Positions 18,367-27,387 of a stretch of DNA of 64,000 nt are shown here, in pieces. This DNA is from Cronobacter condimenti 1330 (GTDB taxonomy: Bacteria; Pseudomonadota; Gammaproteobacteria; Enterobacterales; Enterobacteriaceae). Positions within the stretch are counted from its first letter, which is position 1. Every line of letters begins with the position of its first letter. The stretch covers positions 4,154,001-4,218,000 of the forward strand of contig NZ_CP012264.1 of NCBI RefSeq assembly GCF_001277255.1, read 5' to 3'. A model generated the notes under the pieces. The model saw nothing but the letters and a program-made list of their open reading frames with translations. It searched no databases and was not told the DNA's origin. The translations under genes and the position numbers were made by a program.

Positions 18367-18446
18367 GGTTGTTATCCCAAAGAAAAGAAGAAAGCTTCAC
18401 TACCAGCAACGATAGCGAAACCCCTACTTTTCCGGGGGAAAACGGC

Positions 18447-18477
18447 ATGAGATGCCGCTGGCGCGGAATGAACGGCA
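18447..18477 (-). promoter_or_regulatory. Candidate YpdB operator upstream of yhjX
   Basis: On the minus strand TGCCGTTCAT and GGCATCTCAT form a direct repeat separated by exactly 11 bases. The reported E. coli YpdB site is a GGCATTTCAT repeat with 11-base spacing. The copies match 7/10 and 9/10. The site lies about 80-110 bases before the yhjX start. Confidence 0.6.
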
Positions 18478-18522
18478 TGAAAAAAGGCATGGATGGCCTT
18501 GAACGGGCGGGAAAGTCCCGCC

Positions 18523-19161
18523 CTAAAACGTCGCGCTCAGCCCGAGGTTGTACATTTGCGCGTCGTTTTCGCTAAGCCGCCCTTCCGCCTGGGAGAACGA
18601 CGCCCAGGCCGCGACATGTTTGTTAATGGGCATATCGGCACCAAACGATACGTCCATCCATGAGCCATACTGACTGGTTGGCAGCAGCGGTTGCATATTC
18701 CAGAGCGGATCGCCGTGTTGCTGGTTATAGCTCACCTGCGCCCACGGGCGAAACGCGCCGATGCGGGAATCCAGCCGCCAGCCGAGCGAGCCGACGCTCG
18801 CGTGCCAGTAGGCGTCGTCCCCGCTCACCGGGGGCTCCTGCCAGGCGGGGCCATTGACCTCGCGCCGCAAGCCTGCCACCGGGCGCGCGACGACCGGCAG
18901 CGGCAATGACAGGTTCAGCCCTCCTGGTATGGCAATCATGGCAGCATCGTTTCGCTGCGTTTGCGCCACCCGTTCGGCCAGAATTTCTTCATAACTCGGT
19001 GTGCGATCGCTGTCCCACGTATAGCGTTCAGACGTGTTGCTTTGCGGGTCAACAGCGATATATTCCTGTTGCCAGGCGTGTGCCGACTGCGTAAAAACCA
19101 GAGACCACAAAAACACCGCCGCGCGTCGAAACGCATGGCGTCCAGAGATTATTATCATCAT
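18523..19161 (-). CDS. yhjY: Autotransporter beta-domain-like outer-membrane protein YhjY
   Basis: Exported protein of about 212 residues with a signal peptide (hydrophobic AAVFLWSLVFTQSAHA, cleavage before WQQEY). The C-terminal half alternates polar and aromatic residues as beta strands and ends in YNLGLSATF, with the terminal Phe of outer-membrane barrels. It looks like the end of an autotransporter barrel without a large passenger. Function unknown; E. coli YhjY sits in the same place. I start at an ATG preceded by GGAG rather than at the TTG one codon earlier. Confidence 0.75.
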   Translation of the reverse strand: MMIIISGRHAFRRAAVFLWSLVFTQSAHAWQQEYIAVDPQSNTSERYTWDSDRTPSYEEILAERVAQTQRNDAAMIAIPGGLNLSLPLPVVARPVAGLRREVNGPAWQEPPVSGDDAYWHASVGSLGWRLDSRIGAFRPWAQVSYNQQHGDPLWNMQPLLPTSQYGSWMDVSFGADMPINKHVAAWASFSQAEGRLSENDAQMYNLGLSATF

Positions 19162-19315
19162 CAAGCGACTCCAGAAGAGAGCCGGGTCCGGCCGTTTTTA
19201 TTTGCGTTATAAGCGGATTTGCGAGTAACCCTGCATTAACTATTGTCTCTTTATTCGCTACGTCAAGCCGCTTCGGAATATCGCTATGGTGTCTATTACA
19301 ATGAGGGAATGCAGG

Positions 19316-19879
19316 ATGGAACGTTGCGGTTGGGTCACTCAGGATCCGCTTTATCTCGCCTACCACGATGAAGAGTGGGGCAAGCCTCAAAAAGATAACC
19401 AAAAATTGTTTGAGATGATCTGCCTTGAAGGCCAGCAGGCGGGGTTGTCATGGATAACCGTCCTGAAAAAACGCGAGCACTACCGCCGCTGTTTCCATCA
19501 TTTTGACCCAAACGCCGTCGCCCGAATGCGCCCGGAAACGGTCGATGCGCTGGTTCTGGACCCCGGCATTATCCGCCACCGCGGAAAAATCGAGGCGATA
19601 ATCGCCAACGCGCGGGCGTACCTTGCGATGCAGGCCCAGGGAGAAGACTTCTCGGCGTTTGTCTGGTCGTTCGTCGGCGGCACGCCGAGGGTGAACTCGC
19701 CCGCCACGCTTGCCGGGGTGCCGGTCACCACGCCTGAAGCCCAGGCGCTCTCGAAGGCGCTGAAAAAGCGTGGCTTTAAGTTCGTTGGTCCAACCATTTG
19801 TTACGCCTTCATGCAGGCCTGCGGGCTGGTGAACGATCATCTCGCCGGCTGCGCGTTTCACCCGGAGCAGCGCTCGTGA
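19316..19879 (+). CDS. tag: 3-methyladenine DNA glycosylase I Tag
   Basis: Base-excision repair enzyme that removes 3-methyladenine. The 187 residues equal the E. coli length when started at MERCGWVTQDPLYLAYHDEEWG. Zinc ligands C4, H17, H175 and C179 (HLAGC) are all preserved. Further upstream in-frame starts lack homology. The stop overlaps the GTG start of yiaC. Confidence 0.96.
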   Translation: MERCGWVTQDPLYLAYHDEEWGKPQKDNQKLFEMICLEGQQAGLSWITVLKKREHYRRCFHHFDPNAVARMRPETVDALVLDPGIIRHRGKIEAIIANARAYLAMQAQGEDFSAFVWSFVGGTPRVNSPATLAGVPVTTPEAQALSKALKKRGFKFVGPTICYAFMQACGLVNDHLAGCAFHPEQRS

Positions 19880-20307
19880 TCCGCGCGCAGCAGCCTGCCG
19901 ATCGGGAACGCGTGCTGGCGCTGTGGCTTAACAGCACCACCGCCGGGCATCCGTTCATCCGCCCTGAGTACTGGCGCGCCAGCCTGCCGGTGGTACGCGA
20001 CGTCTATCTGCCCGGCGCCTGTACGTGGGTGGAAGAAGAGGGTCACACGCTGCGCGGGTTTATCAGCGTGATGGAGGAGAAATTTATCGGCGCGCTGTTC
20101 GTGGCGCCCGCCTGTGCAGGAAAAGGCATCGGCACGGCGCTGATTACGCATGTGCAGTCGCAGTACGACACCCTGAGTCTTGAGGTCTATCAGAAAAACA
20201 CCCGGGCGGTGCATTTCTATCACGCCCGGGGATTTCGTATTGAGGAAAGCGCGTGGCAGGCAGAGACCCGCCACCCGACGTGGATTATGCGCTGGCAGGC
20301 GGATTAA
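19876..20307 (+). CDS. yiaC: GNAT N-acetyltransferase YiaC
   Basis: 143-residue GNAT-fold acetyltransferase; the E. coli enzyme is a protein lysine acetyltransferase. Motif A is VAPACAGKGIGTALI (acetyl-CoA pyrophosphate loop), followed by LEVYQKNTRAVHFYHARGF. The start is GTG, overlapping the tag stop (GTGA), as indicated by alignment with E. coli MIREAQ. The 3' end overlaps the convergent bisC end by 23 bases. Confidence 0.92.
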   Translation: MIRAQQPADRERVLALWLNSTTAGHPFIRPEYWRASLPVVRDVYLPGACTWVEEEGHTLRGFISVMEEKFIGALFVAPACAGKGIGTALITHVQSQYDTLSLEVYQKNTRAVHFYHARGFRIEESAWQAETRHPTWIMRWQAD

Positions 20308-22618
20308 ACGCCGTCACGTCTGGCGCAGGCCCTTCGTATTTTTCAAGGCGAACCAGCGACGAGTTAGCCGCGCAGCCGTTGCCGAGCCGCGAGGTTGGAA
20401 TATCGCGCGTCAGCACGTTGACCGCGCCATTTTTGCAAAGCCCTTCGCGGCTCCAGTCGAAATCAGGCCACGCGCCCTGATGCAGACAGATAACGCCAGG
20501 CTTAATCCCATCAGTCACCACTGCGCCCGCCAGCACCTGGCCGCGGTCGTTCCATATACGCACCAGATCGCCATCATTGATGCCCCGCTCGCGCGCATCG
20601 TCAGGATGCAGCGTCACCGGCTCGCGTCCGGCAACCGCGTAACGCTCACGCAGCGCCGAATAGTTAAGCTGACTGTGCAGACGGTGCGCCGGATGGGACG
20701 AGAGCAGTTGCAGTTCATCGGGCTGCGCGTTGCCATGCCACTCGTCTGGTTCAAGCCAGGTCGGGTGCGGCGGGCAATCGGCGTACCCGAAGCGTGCGAT
20801 GCGTTCGGAATAGATCTCAATTTTCCCGCTTGGCGTACTGAGCGGATTGGCCGCCGGATCGGCACGAAACGCGCCAAAGCGAACAAATTCGGCATTTTTC
20901 GGGTTTTCCGGCATCTCCAGAATAGCGTTCGCCGCCCAGAAATCGGCGAAATCCGGCAGCGTCACCTGCTGCGCTGCACCGCGCTCGCGGGCGATGTTAT
21001 AAAAAGTTTCCAGCCATTCCAGCTCGCTTTTGCCTTCGGTAAAGCGCGCCCGCCCGCCGGTTTCCCAGCGCTCGCTAAGCTCGGCGAAAATATCAAAATC
21101 GTTACGTGCTTCGTATTGCGGCACCACCACCTGCTTCATCGGCACCATATGCTGGTTGCTGTAGTCGCCGGTCATGGTCATGTCGTTGCGCTCAAAAGAG
21201 GTGGTCACGGGCAGCACGATATCGGCATGCTTCGCCGCCGCGGTCCAGAAGCATTCGGAAATCACCACCAGTTCCGGCTTCTGCCACGCCTGAATCAGGC
21301 GATGCGTCTCCTGATGGTGCGTAAAGTTCGCGCCGCCCGCCCACCAGATAAAGCGAATATCCGGGAAAACGCGCGACTGACCGTTGTGCGGATACTCGCA
21401 GCCGGGATTTTCCAGCGCCTCGACAATGCGTGCGACCGGAATTTTATCCACCGCGTCAATGCCGCCTTCAACCGAGCCCTGCATTGAGGCCAGCACCGCA
21501 GCGCGGCGCGTCGGATTACCGCCGTTGGCGAAGTGATACGATAGCCCAAAGCCGCCGCCCGGCAGGCCAATCTGGCCAAGCATGGCCGCGAGCGTCACCA
21601 GCATCCAGTGTTTCTGCTCGCCATACTGCTGACGCTGCATGCCCCAGCCCGCCATCAGCATGGTGCGGTGCTGGCTGAAAAGCGCTGCCAGCTCGCGGAT
21701 AGTCGTCGCATCCACGCCGCAAATCGCCGCCGCCCACTCGGCGTCTTTCGGCGTGCCGTCGCGCTCGCCCGTCAGGTATGCCGCAAACTGCGCGTAACCA
21801 TGCGTGCAGGCGTCAAGAAACGCCGAATCCTGCCAGCCGTTTTCCACAAGCGTATGGGCGATACCGAGCATCAGCGCCACGTCGGTGCCCATGTGCGGAG
21901 CAATCCATCTCATCCGTTCGCCAAAGAAATCGGCGGTTTCCGGGCGCATCGGGTTGATGCAGATGAGCGTTTTACCGCTCTCTTTTAATTGCTCAAAATA
22001 GCCGATGCCCTGTTCGTCAGAGGCGTTCCAGGCGATTTTCAACGTGTTAAGCGGGTTGGCGCTCCACAGTACCACCACATCGCTGTGCTCCAGCACCAGC
22101 GGCCAGCTGGTTTGCTGTTGATAGACCTCGTTGCCCCCAACCACGTAAGGCATGATCACCTGTGCCGCGCCGGTGGAGTAATCCCCCAGATGGCCGGTAT
22201 AGCCGCCCGCAAGGCTCATGTAGCGTTGCAGCAGCGTCGCGGCTTTATGCAGCACGCCGTTGGAGCGCCAGCCGTAAGAGCCCGCGAAAATCGACGACGG
22301 GCCGTAGCTTTCACGGATGCGCCGGTGCTGCTGGTCAATCAGACGCAGTGCCTCGTCCCAGCTGATACGCACAAACTCATCCTGGCCGCGCACGCCCTGC
22401 GGGCTGTCCGGCGAGGCGAGAAATCCTTTACGCGCCATCGGGTAGCGCACGCGCGCCTTGCTGTGCACCTGATCCGGCACGGCAGTTTGCAGGGAGTTGG
22501 GGTGACGCGTCGGCAGCGCGCCCCCGGAGGAGAAAACAGTTTCACCGTCGGTCTCAACAACCATAGGTCCCCAGTGGGCGGCGGTGACGATGCGTTTTAC
22601 AGCAGATGGGTTAGCCAA
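20285..22618 (-). CDS. bisC: Biotin sulfoxide reductase BisC
   Basis: Molybdenum bis-MGD enzyme of the DMSO reductase family that reduces biotin-d-sulfoxide and methionine sulfoxide in the cytosol. It has 777 residues and no twin-arginine signal. The serine molybdenum ligand region is GHLGDYSTGAAQ. The MGD-binding and C-terminal segments (LLSSHPAHRLHSQLNYS, GAVNVLTRDIPTSRLGNGCA) match E. coli throughout. Confidence 0.95.
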   Translation of the reverse strand: MANPSAVKRIVTAAHWGPMVVETDGETVFSSGGALPTRHPNSLQTAVPDQVHSKARVRYPMARKGFLASPDSPQGVRGQDEFVRISWDEALRLIDQQHRRIRESYGPSSIFAGSYGWRSNGVLHKAATLLQRYMSLAGGYTGHLGDYSTGAAQVIMPYVVGGNEVYQQQTSWPLVLEHSDVVVLWSANPLNTLKIAWNASDEQGIGYFEQLKESGKTLICINPMRPETADFFGERMRWIAPHMGTDVALMLGIAHTLVENGWQDSAFLDACTHGYAQFAAYLTGERDGTPKDAEWAAAICGVDATTIRELAALFSQHRTMLMAGWGMQRQQYGEQKHWMLVTLAAMLGQIGLPGGGFGLSYHFANGGNPTRRAAVLASMQGSVEGGIDAVDKIPVARIVEALENPGCEYPHNGQSRVFPDIRFIWWAGGANFTHHQETHRLIQAWQKPELVVISECFWTAAAKHADIVLPVTTSFERNDMTMTGDYSNQHMVPMKQVVVPQYEARNDFDIFAELSERWETGGRARFTEGKSELEWLETFYNIARERGAAQQVTLPDFADFWAANAILEMPENPKNAEFVRFGAFRADPAANPLSTPSGKIEIYSERIARFGYADCPPHPTWLEPDEWHGNAQPDELQLLSSHPAHRLHSQLNYSALRERYAVAGREPVTLHPDDARERGINDGDLVRIWNDRGQVLAGAVVTDGIKPGVICLHQGAWPDFDWSREGLCKNGAVNVLTRDIPTSRLGNGCAANSSLVRLEKYEGPAPDVTAFNPPASA

Positions 22619-22797
22619 AACGGGCTCCTGACTGGCGTTTGCAGATGAGGCGGCGTGAGTATGGTTACTTTGTCGCCGCTCGATTCGTTATTCATGAGAA
22701 AATCGGAACACTTCCCGGAATTTTCATCATATTCCCCCGGCATAATCAACCTCCGCCACTCCAGGCGAACCAGAATTAAATTGAATAAGGATATGCG

Positions 22798-23460
22798 ATG
22801 AAAAAACGCATCATGTTAGTGGCCGCGATTGTCAGCGGCGCACTGGTTATTTCGGGCTGCACCACTAACCCTTACACCGGCGAACGTGAGGCGGGTAAAT
22901 CCGGTATCGGCGCAGGTCTCGGATCGCTGGTCGGCGCAGGCGTCGGCGCGCTCTCTTCATCGAAAAAAGATCGCGGCAAAGGCGCACTGATTGGCGCGGC
23001 GGCAGGTGCCGCGCTTGGCGGCGGCGTGGGTTACTACATGGACGTACAGGAAGCGAAACTGCGCGAAAAAACGCAGGGCACCGGCGTCAGCGTGACCCGC
23101 AGCGGCGATAACATCATCCTGAATATGCCCAATAATGTGACCTTCGACAGTAATCAGGCGAACCTGAAACCGGCGGGCGCGAATACCCTGACAGGCGTGG
23201 CGATGGTACTGAAAGAGTATCCGAAAACCGCAGTGAATGTGGTGGGCTACACCGACAGCACCGGCGGTCAGGCGCTGAACATGAAACTGTCGCAACAGCG
23301 TGCAGACAGTGTCGCCAGCGCGCTCATCACCCAGGGCGTCGCCGCCAACCGCATCCGCACCGGCGGTATGGGCCCGGCAAACCCGATTGCCAGCAACAGC
23401 ACCGAAGAGGGTAAAGCGCAGAACCGTCGCGTGGAAATCACCCTCAGCCCGTTACAGTAA
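22798..23460 (+). CDS. yiaD: OmpA-family lipoprotein YiaD
   Basis: 220-residue outer-membrane lipoprotein. The lipobox VISGC follows a short hydrophobic signal. Next comes a Gly-rich glycine-zipper segment (residues about 35-80) and a C-terminal OmpA-like peptidoglycan-binding domain (VGYTDSTGGQALNMKLSQQRADSVASAL, ending NRRVEITLSPLQ). The E. coli orthologue is a multicopy suppressor of bamD defects. Confidence 0.94.
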   Translation: MKKRIMLVAAIVSGALVISGCTTNPYTGEREAGKSGIGAGLGSLVGAGVGALSSSKKDRGKGALIGAAAGAALGGGVGYYMDVQEAKLREKTQGTGVSVTRSGDNIILNMPNNVTFDSNQANLKPAGANTLTGVAMVLKEYPKTAVNVVGYTDSTGGQALNMKLSQQRADSVASALITQGVAANRIRTGGMGPANPIASNSTEEGKAQNRRVEITLSPLQ

Positions 23461-23507
23461 CGGGCCAGTGCCTCATCGGGTGGCGCCCGATGAGGCCACT
23501 TCAGGAT

Positions 23508-24146
23508 TTAGTGGTGCAGCATCTCATCGACAATCTGCGCTTTGCTTAACTGATACGGATAATACGTCGGCCAGTTATCCATCTCTTTTAACAATGCCTC
23601 CTGTGACGTATTGCCCATGTAGAGATGAAAATGCGCAGACGCGCGCGGCGCGATGGTGTGATCGCTAAATTGCACGAATTTCGGCGCTTTTGACGCGCTA
23701 TCGGTGCATTCAAAGAGATAACGAACGCCTTTCTTACCCGAGGTGTAATGCAGGATCTTATAGCCGTTATATTTATATTCGCAGCTGCTCACGGTCTCAC
23801 CCACGTGAAACTCCATCACGTTATTTTCAATACCGATCATTTCAACATCCGTGGCATATCCCTTTTTGTAATACGCCCGATATTCCTCGACGGTTTTGTC
23901 GCCCGCTTGCGCTTTTTTCGCCAGCACCGAATCTAAATCGCCGTTCAGCAGATACGGGTTCAGCGACTGCCAGACGCCGTCCCAGTCGCTCAGCGCGCGG
24001 TCTTTTACGTCTTTATCGTCAAACACCCCTTCGCTGGCTTTACGTTCCGTTTCTGTCAACGGCTTACCGTGGTGATGGCCGTGCGCGAAGCTTTGGGTGC
24101 CCGTAAGCAGAAGCCCCATTCCCAGTAATAAGGCTAACTTCTTCAT
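23508..24146 (-). CDS. zinT: Periplasmic zinc/cadmium-binding protein ZinT
   Basis: Lipocalin-like periplasmic metal carrier that hands zinc to ZnuA. Signal peptide LALLLGMGLLLTGTQSFA precedes the metal-binding HGHHHGK. The signature SDHTIAPRASAHFHLYMG contains the conserved zinc histidines. I start at the ATG of MKKLALLLG with GGAGAG nine bases upstream; a GTG three codons earlier is less likely. Elsewhere in E. coli (yodA locus), so its place here is an insertion between yiaD and ghrB. Confidence 0.93.
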   Translation of the reverse strand: MKKLALLLGMGLLLTGTQSFAHGHHHGKPLTETERKASEGVFDDKDVKDRALSDWDGVWQSLNPYLLNGDLDSVLAKKAQAGDKTVEEYRAYYKKGYATDVEMIGIENNVMEFHVGETVSSCEYKYNGYKILHYTSGKKGVRYLFECTDSASKAPKFVQFSDHTIAPRASAHFHLYMGNTSQEALLKEMDNWPTYYPYQLSKAQIVDEMLHH

Positions 24147-24183
24147 TGTATTCACTCTCCTGTGTCGGCGTTGGTTACTAATT

Positions 24184-24203
24184 GATACGTTATAACATAA
24201 TTA
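24184..24203. promoter_or_regulatory. Candidate Zur box upstream of zinT
   Basis: The palindrome-centred sequence ATACGTTATAACATAAT lies about 40 bases before the zinT start. Zur sites in enterobacteria have a GTTATA/TATAAC core. Assignment is by position and core match only. Confidence 0.5.
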
Positions 24204-24355
24204 AAAACACCGCTACAAAATCATGATGCCAACCATGACATGAGCAGGGATAATGCGCGCCAGACCAACGCCCGCTTTACGGCGGCGATACAAATCATCT
24301 AATAATAAAAACCGTTACCTGCCCCACCGGCGTTTTAGCCCGAGAAGGAAGTCTC

Positions 24356-25375
24356 ATGACCCCAAAAGCGTCCCGCCCGACCATTAGTGACGTCGCCCGC
24401 GCCGCGAAAACCGGTAAAACCAGCGTCTCGCGCTACCTGAACGGCGAAAAGCATTTGCTTTCCGAGGCTCTGCTGGCACGCATTGAGCAGGCCATCACGC
24501 AACTCGATTACCGGCCAAACCAGATGGCGCGCGGCCTGAAGCGTGGTCGTACCCGGCTTATCGGCCTTATCATCGCCGACATCACCAACCCCTACTCAGT
24601 GAATGTCCTGAGCGGCATCGAAGCCGCCTGCCGGGAAAAAGGCTTTACGCCCCTGGTCTGTAACACGAATAACGAACTGGATCAGGAGCTGCATTACCTG
24701 GATTTGCTGCGCAGTTATCAGGTGGAAGGCATTGTCGTCAACGCGGTGGGAATGCGCGAAGAGGGGCTAAACCGGCTTCAGCAGTCGGCGCTGCCGATGG
24801 TGCTTATCGACCGTAAAATTTCCGATTTCGCATGCGATGTCGTGGGGCTTGATAACACCCAGGCGGCGACCACCGCCACCGAGCACCTGATAGAACAAGG
24901 CTTTGAAGCGCTGCTCTTTTTAAGCGAGCCGCTGGGTACCGTGAACACCCGCCGCGAGCGCCTCACCGCCTTTCGCGCCGCCGCGGCCCGTTATCCGGGC
25001 GTTATCGCGGAAAACGCCGAAACGCCGCTGCATGAGGCTGACCATCTCGACAACACGCTGCGCCATTTCCACACGCGCTACCGCGGGATGCGTAAAGCCG
25101 TGATTTCCGCCAACGGCGCGCTGACGCTACAGGTGGCGCGGTCGCTCAAACGCATTGGGCTTAACTGGGGCGCAGATATTGGCCTGCTCGGCTTTGACGA
25201 GCTGGAGTGGGCGGAGCTTGCGGGTGTCGGGATCACCACGCTCAAACAACCGACCTGGCAAATTGGTTACGCGGCGCTGGAGCAGGTCGTGAAGCGCATC
25301 GAGGGACAAGCGCAGACGGTGCGCGAGCAGGTTTTCTCAGGCGAACTTATCGTGCGCGGCTCCACGGCGCGCTGA
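24356..25375 (+). CDS. LacI-family repressor of 2-ketogluconate genes (PtxS-like)
   Basis: 339-residue LacI/GalR regulator. The helix-turn-helix and hinge region is TISDVARAAKTGKTSVSRYLNGE, followed by the periplasmic-binding-like effector domain (GLIIADITNPYSVNVLSGIE). It lies directly upstream of kguEKT-ghrB, the same order as ptxS-kguEKTD in Pseudomonas, where PtxS senses 2-ketogluconate. A LacI-type palindrome lies between this gene and kguE. The good match in context makes PtxS the best name, but orthology was not tested. Confidence 0.85.
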   Translation: MTPKASRPTISDVARAAKTGKTSVSRYLNGEKHLLSEALLARIEQAITQLDYRPNQMARGLKRGRTRLIGLIIADITNPYSVNVLSGIEAACREKGFTPLVCNTNNELDQELHYLDLLRSYQVEGIVVNAVGMREEGLNRLQQSALPMVLIDRKISDFACDVVGLDNTQAATTATEHLIEQGFEALLFLSEPLGTVNTRRERLTAFRAAAARYPGVIAENAETPLHEADHLDNTLRHFHTRYRGMRKAVISANGALTLQVARSLKRIGLNWGADIGLLGFDELEWAELAGVGITTLKQPTWQIGYAALEQVVKRIEGQAQTVREQVFSGELIVRGSTAR

Positions 25376-25424
25376 ACGACGGTTCGTGACCCCGATCATA
25401 AATTCACCTTCCTGGACTTCTCTT

Positions 25425-25438
25425 TGGAACCGGTTCCA
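25425..25438. promoter_or_regulatory. Palindromic operator for the PtxS-like repressor
   Basis: The perfect palindrome TGGAACCGGTTCCA sits 50 bases before the kguE start, with the CG centre typical of LacI-family operators. Pseudomonas PtxS recognises TGAAACCGGTTTCA, which differs at two symmetric positions. Confidence 0.8.
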
Positions 25439-25487
25439 TCTAGCGTAATAACTATGTTATGTAGATGTAACCACTCCGGAGAAGTTA

Positions 25488-26237
25488 ATGGAGAGAGAAA
25501 TTATCGTCGTCACCGCCGCTTACGGTAACGACAAAATCAAGGCGCTGGGCGGCCAGCGATCCGTCCTGCCGATCATCGCCGAAGCGGGGGCTGACGGCGT
25601 GGAGATCCGCCGTGAACTGCTTGATCCCGCCGAACTGGACACCCTGCCCGCGCTGGCGCAGGCGATTGCCCATCATCAGCTCACCGCCTGTTATTCAGCC
25701 CCGGAGCCGCTGTTTGAGCACGATGGCAAAATCAACGCGCGCCTGCCTGCGCTGCTGGCGGAAGCCCATGAACTCAATGCCCGCTGGCTCAAACTCTCGC
25801 TCGGGCATTTTAGTCATGCTCATCAGGCAGAACCACTCGCCGGGTTGCTGGCGCTCTCTGACGTCGCGCTGGTCGTGGAAAACGATCAAACCGCGTGCGG
25901 CCGCCTTGAACCCATGCGCCGTTTCCTCGCCGCCAGCAAAACGCTCAATCTGCCGATCCGTCTGACATTCGACATGGCCAACTGGCTGTGGGTGGATGAT
26001 GTGCCAGAAGACGCCGCCCGCGCGCTCCGCGCAGGTGTGAGCTATATCCATGTGAAGGCCGCGACGGCGCATCATTACCATTACCGCGCCATTGCGCTCG
26101 ATGACGCTGACGCGCGCTGGCGCACATTGCTGGAAATGCTGCCGTCAGACGCGCCGCGCGGGATTGAGTTTCCGCTGGAAGGGCGCGACTTAACCGCCGT
26201 GACCCGTCATTACGTCAACCTGCTGCGAGAGGAGTGA
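25488..26237 (+). CDS. kguE: KguE, sugar-phosphate isomerase/epimerase-like protein
   Basis: 249-residue TIM-barrel protein of the xylose-isomerase-like family, first gene of the 2-ketogluconate operon. Recognisable elements are EAGADGVEIRRELL near the start, ENDQTACGRL and FDMANWLWVDD in the middle, and GIEFPLEGRD near the end, where Glu, Asp and His residues of such barrels bind metal. The catalysed step in the kgu pathway is not established. Good GGAGAAG ribosome site. The stop lies three bases before the kguK ATG. Confidence 0.85.
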   Translation: MEREIIVVTAAYGNDKIKALGGQRSVLPIIAEAGADGVEIRRELLDPAELDTLPALAQAIAHHQLTACYSAPEPLFEHDGKINARLPALLAEAHELNARWLKLSLGHFSHAHQAEPLAGLLALSDVALVVENDQTACGRLEPMRRFLAASKTLNLPIRLTFDMANWLWVDDVPEDAARALRAGVSYIHVKAATAHHYHYRAIALDDADARWRTLLEMLPSDAPRGIEFPLEGRDLTAVTRHYVNLLREE

Positions 26238-26239
26238 AT

Positions 26240-27178
26240 ATGGAACAGCCGCTGGATGTCATCACGATTGGCGAAGCGATGGCAATGTTCGTCGCGACAG
26301 AACCTGGCGATCTTGCGCAGGTTGAGCACTTTTTCAAACGTGTGGCGGGCGCGGAGCTAAACGTCGCCACCGGCCTTGCACGCCTGGGATTGAACGTGAG
26401 CTGGGTCAGCCGCGTCGGTAATGATTCGTTTGGCCGCTTTGTATTAAGCCAGCTGGAAAAAGAAGGCATTTCCACCCGCGGCGTGACGATCGATGACCGG
26501 TTCCCGACCGGGTTTCAGCTGAAATCGAAAGTGACAGATGGAACCGATCCCAGCGTGGAGTATTTCCGCAAAGGTTCTGCCGCCAGCCATCTGAGCGGTG
26601 AAGATTTTAACGCACCGCTGTTTTACAGCGCGCGTCATCTGCACCTGAGCGGCGTCGCAGCGGCGCTTTCCGGCTCATCTTATGAATTGCTGGATCATGC
26701 GGCGCGCGCCATGAAAACGCAGGGCAAAACTATCTCGTTTGATCCGAATCTGCGCCCGGTGCTGTGGAAGAGCGAGGCGGAAATGGTCGAGAAGCTGAAT
26801 CACCTCGCCACGCTGGCCGACTGGGTACTGCCGGGCCTCAAAGAGGGCCACATTCTGACCGGACAGCAGCACCCGGAAGGTATCGCGGATTTCTATCTGT
26901 CACGCGGCGTGAAAGCGGTGGTGATCAAAACCGGCGCAGATGGCGCCTGGTATCAAACCGCCAGCGGCGAACAGGGCACCGTCGAGGCTGTAAAAGTAGA
27001 CAACGTAGTCGATACGGTGGGCGCGGGCGACGGCTTTGCGGTAGGCGTAATCAGCGCGCTGCTGGAAGGCAAAACGCTGCATCAGGCCGCAACCCGCGGC
27101 AATAAGATTGGCGCACTGGCCATTCAGGTGCAGGGTGACAGCGAAGGGTTACCAACCCGCGCGCAGCTTGGTGAGTAA
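26240..27178 (+). CDS. kguK: 2-ketogluconokinase KguK (PfkB family)
   Basis: Phosphorylates 2-keto-D-gluconate to 2-keto-6-phosphogluconate after uptake. 312-residue PfkB/ribokinase-fold sugar kinase. Substrate-side motif GAELNVATGLARLGLNVSWVSRVGNDSFGRF; ATP-side motif DTVGAGDGFAVG with catalytic Asp264. I prefer the ATG at 26240 (AGAGGAG five bases upstream) over the in-frame GTG at 26234 that overlaps the kguE stop. Confidence 0.9.
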   Translation: MEQPLDVITIGEAMAMFVATEPGDLAQVEHFFKRVAGAELNVATGLARLGLNVSWVSRVGNDSFGRFVLSQLEKEGISTRGVTIDDRFPTGFQLKSKVTDGTDPSVEYFRKGSAASHLSGEDFNAPLFYSARHLHLSGVAAALSGSSYELLDHAARAMKTQGKTISFDPNLRPVLWKSEAEMVEKLNHLATLADWVLPGLKEGHILTGQQHPEGIADFYLSRGVKAVVIKTGADGAWYQTASGEQGTVEAVKVDNVVDTVGAGDGFAVGVISALLEGKTLHQAATRGNKIGALAIQVQGDSEGLPTRAQLGE

Positions 27179-27188
27179 TTCACTCAAG

Positions 27189-27291
27189 CCCTCTCCCTGA
27201 AAGGGAGAGGGAGAACACCCGGTAGTTGCAGATAGGTTTTTGCAATAAACGATTTCCCCCTCGCCTCTTTGGGAGAGGGCCGGAGTGAGGG
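27189..27291. repeat. Palindromic CCCTCTCC repeat pair between kguK and kguT
   Basis: CCCTCTCCctgaaaGGGAGAGGG (27189-27211) and an inverted, diverged copy ending GGGAGAGGGCCGGAGTGAGGG (27271-27291). Same family as the element at 10660-10745. It splits the kgu operon and probably folds in the mRNA. Confidence 0.75.
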
Positions 27292-27387
27292 CAAAAACGC
27301 CTCACCCGACAAAATAAACAGTATCAATAGCTTCCGTCGTCCCCTACACCGACGAGACGCCTCCACCTCAACCATAGAGGGCATACG

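Noticed and set aside
20180..21487. 435-codon open frame antisense to bisC
   Set aside because: Opposite a clear molybdoenzyme gene, with an Arg/His-rich composition typical of a shadow frame and no domain.
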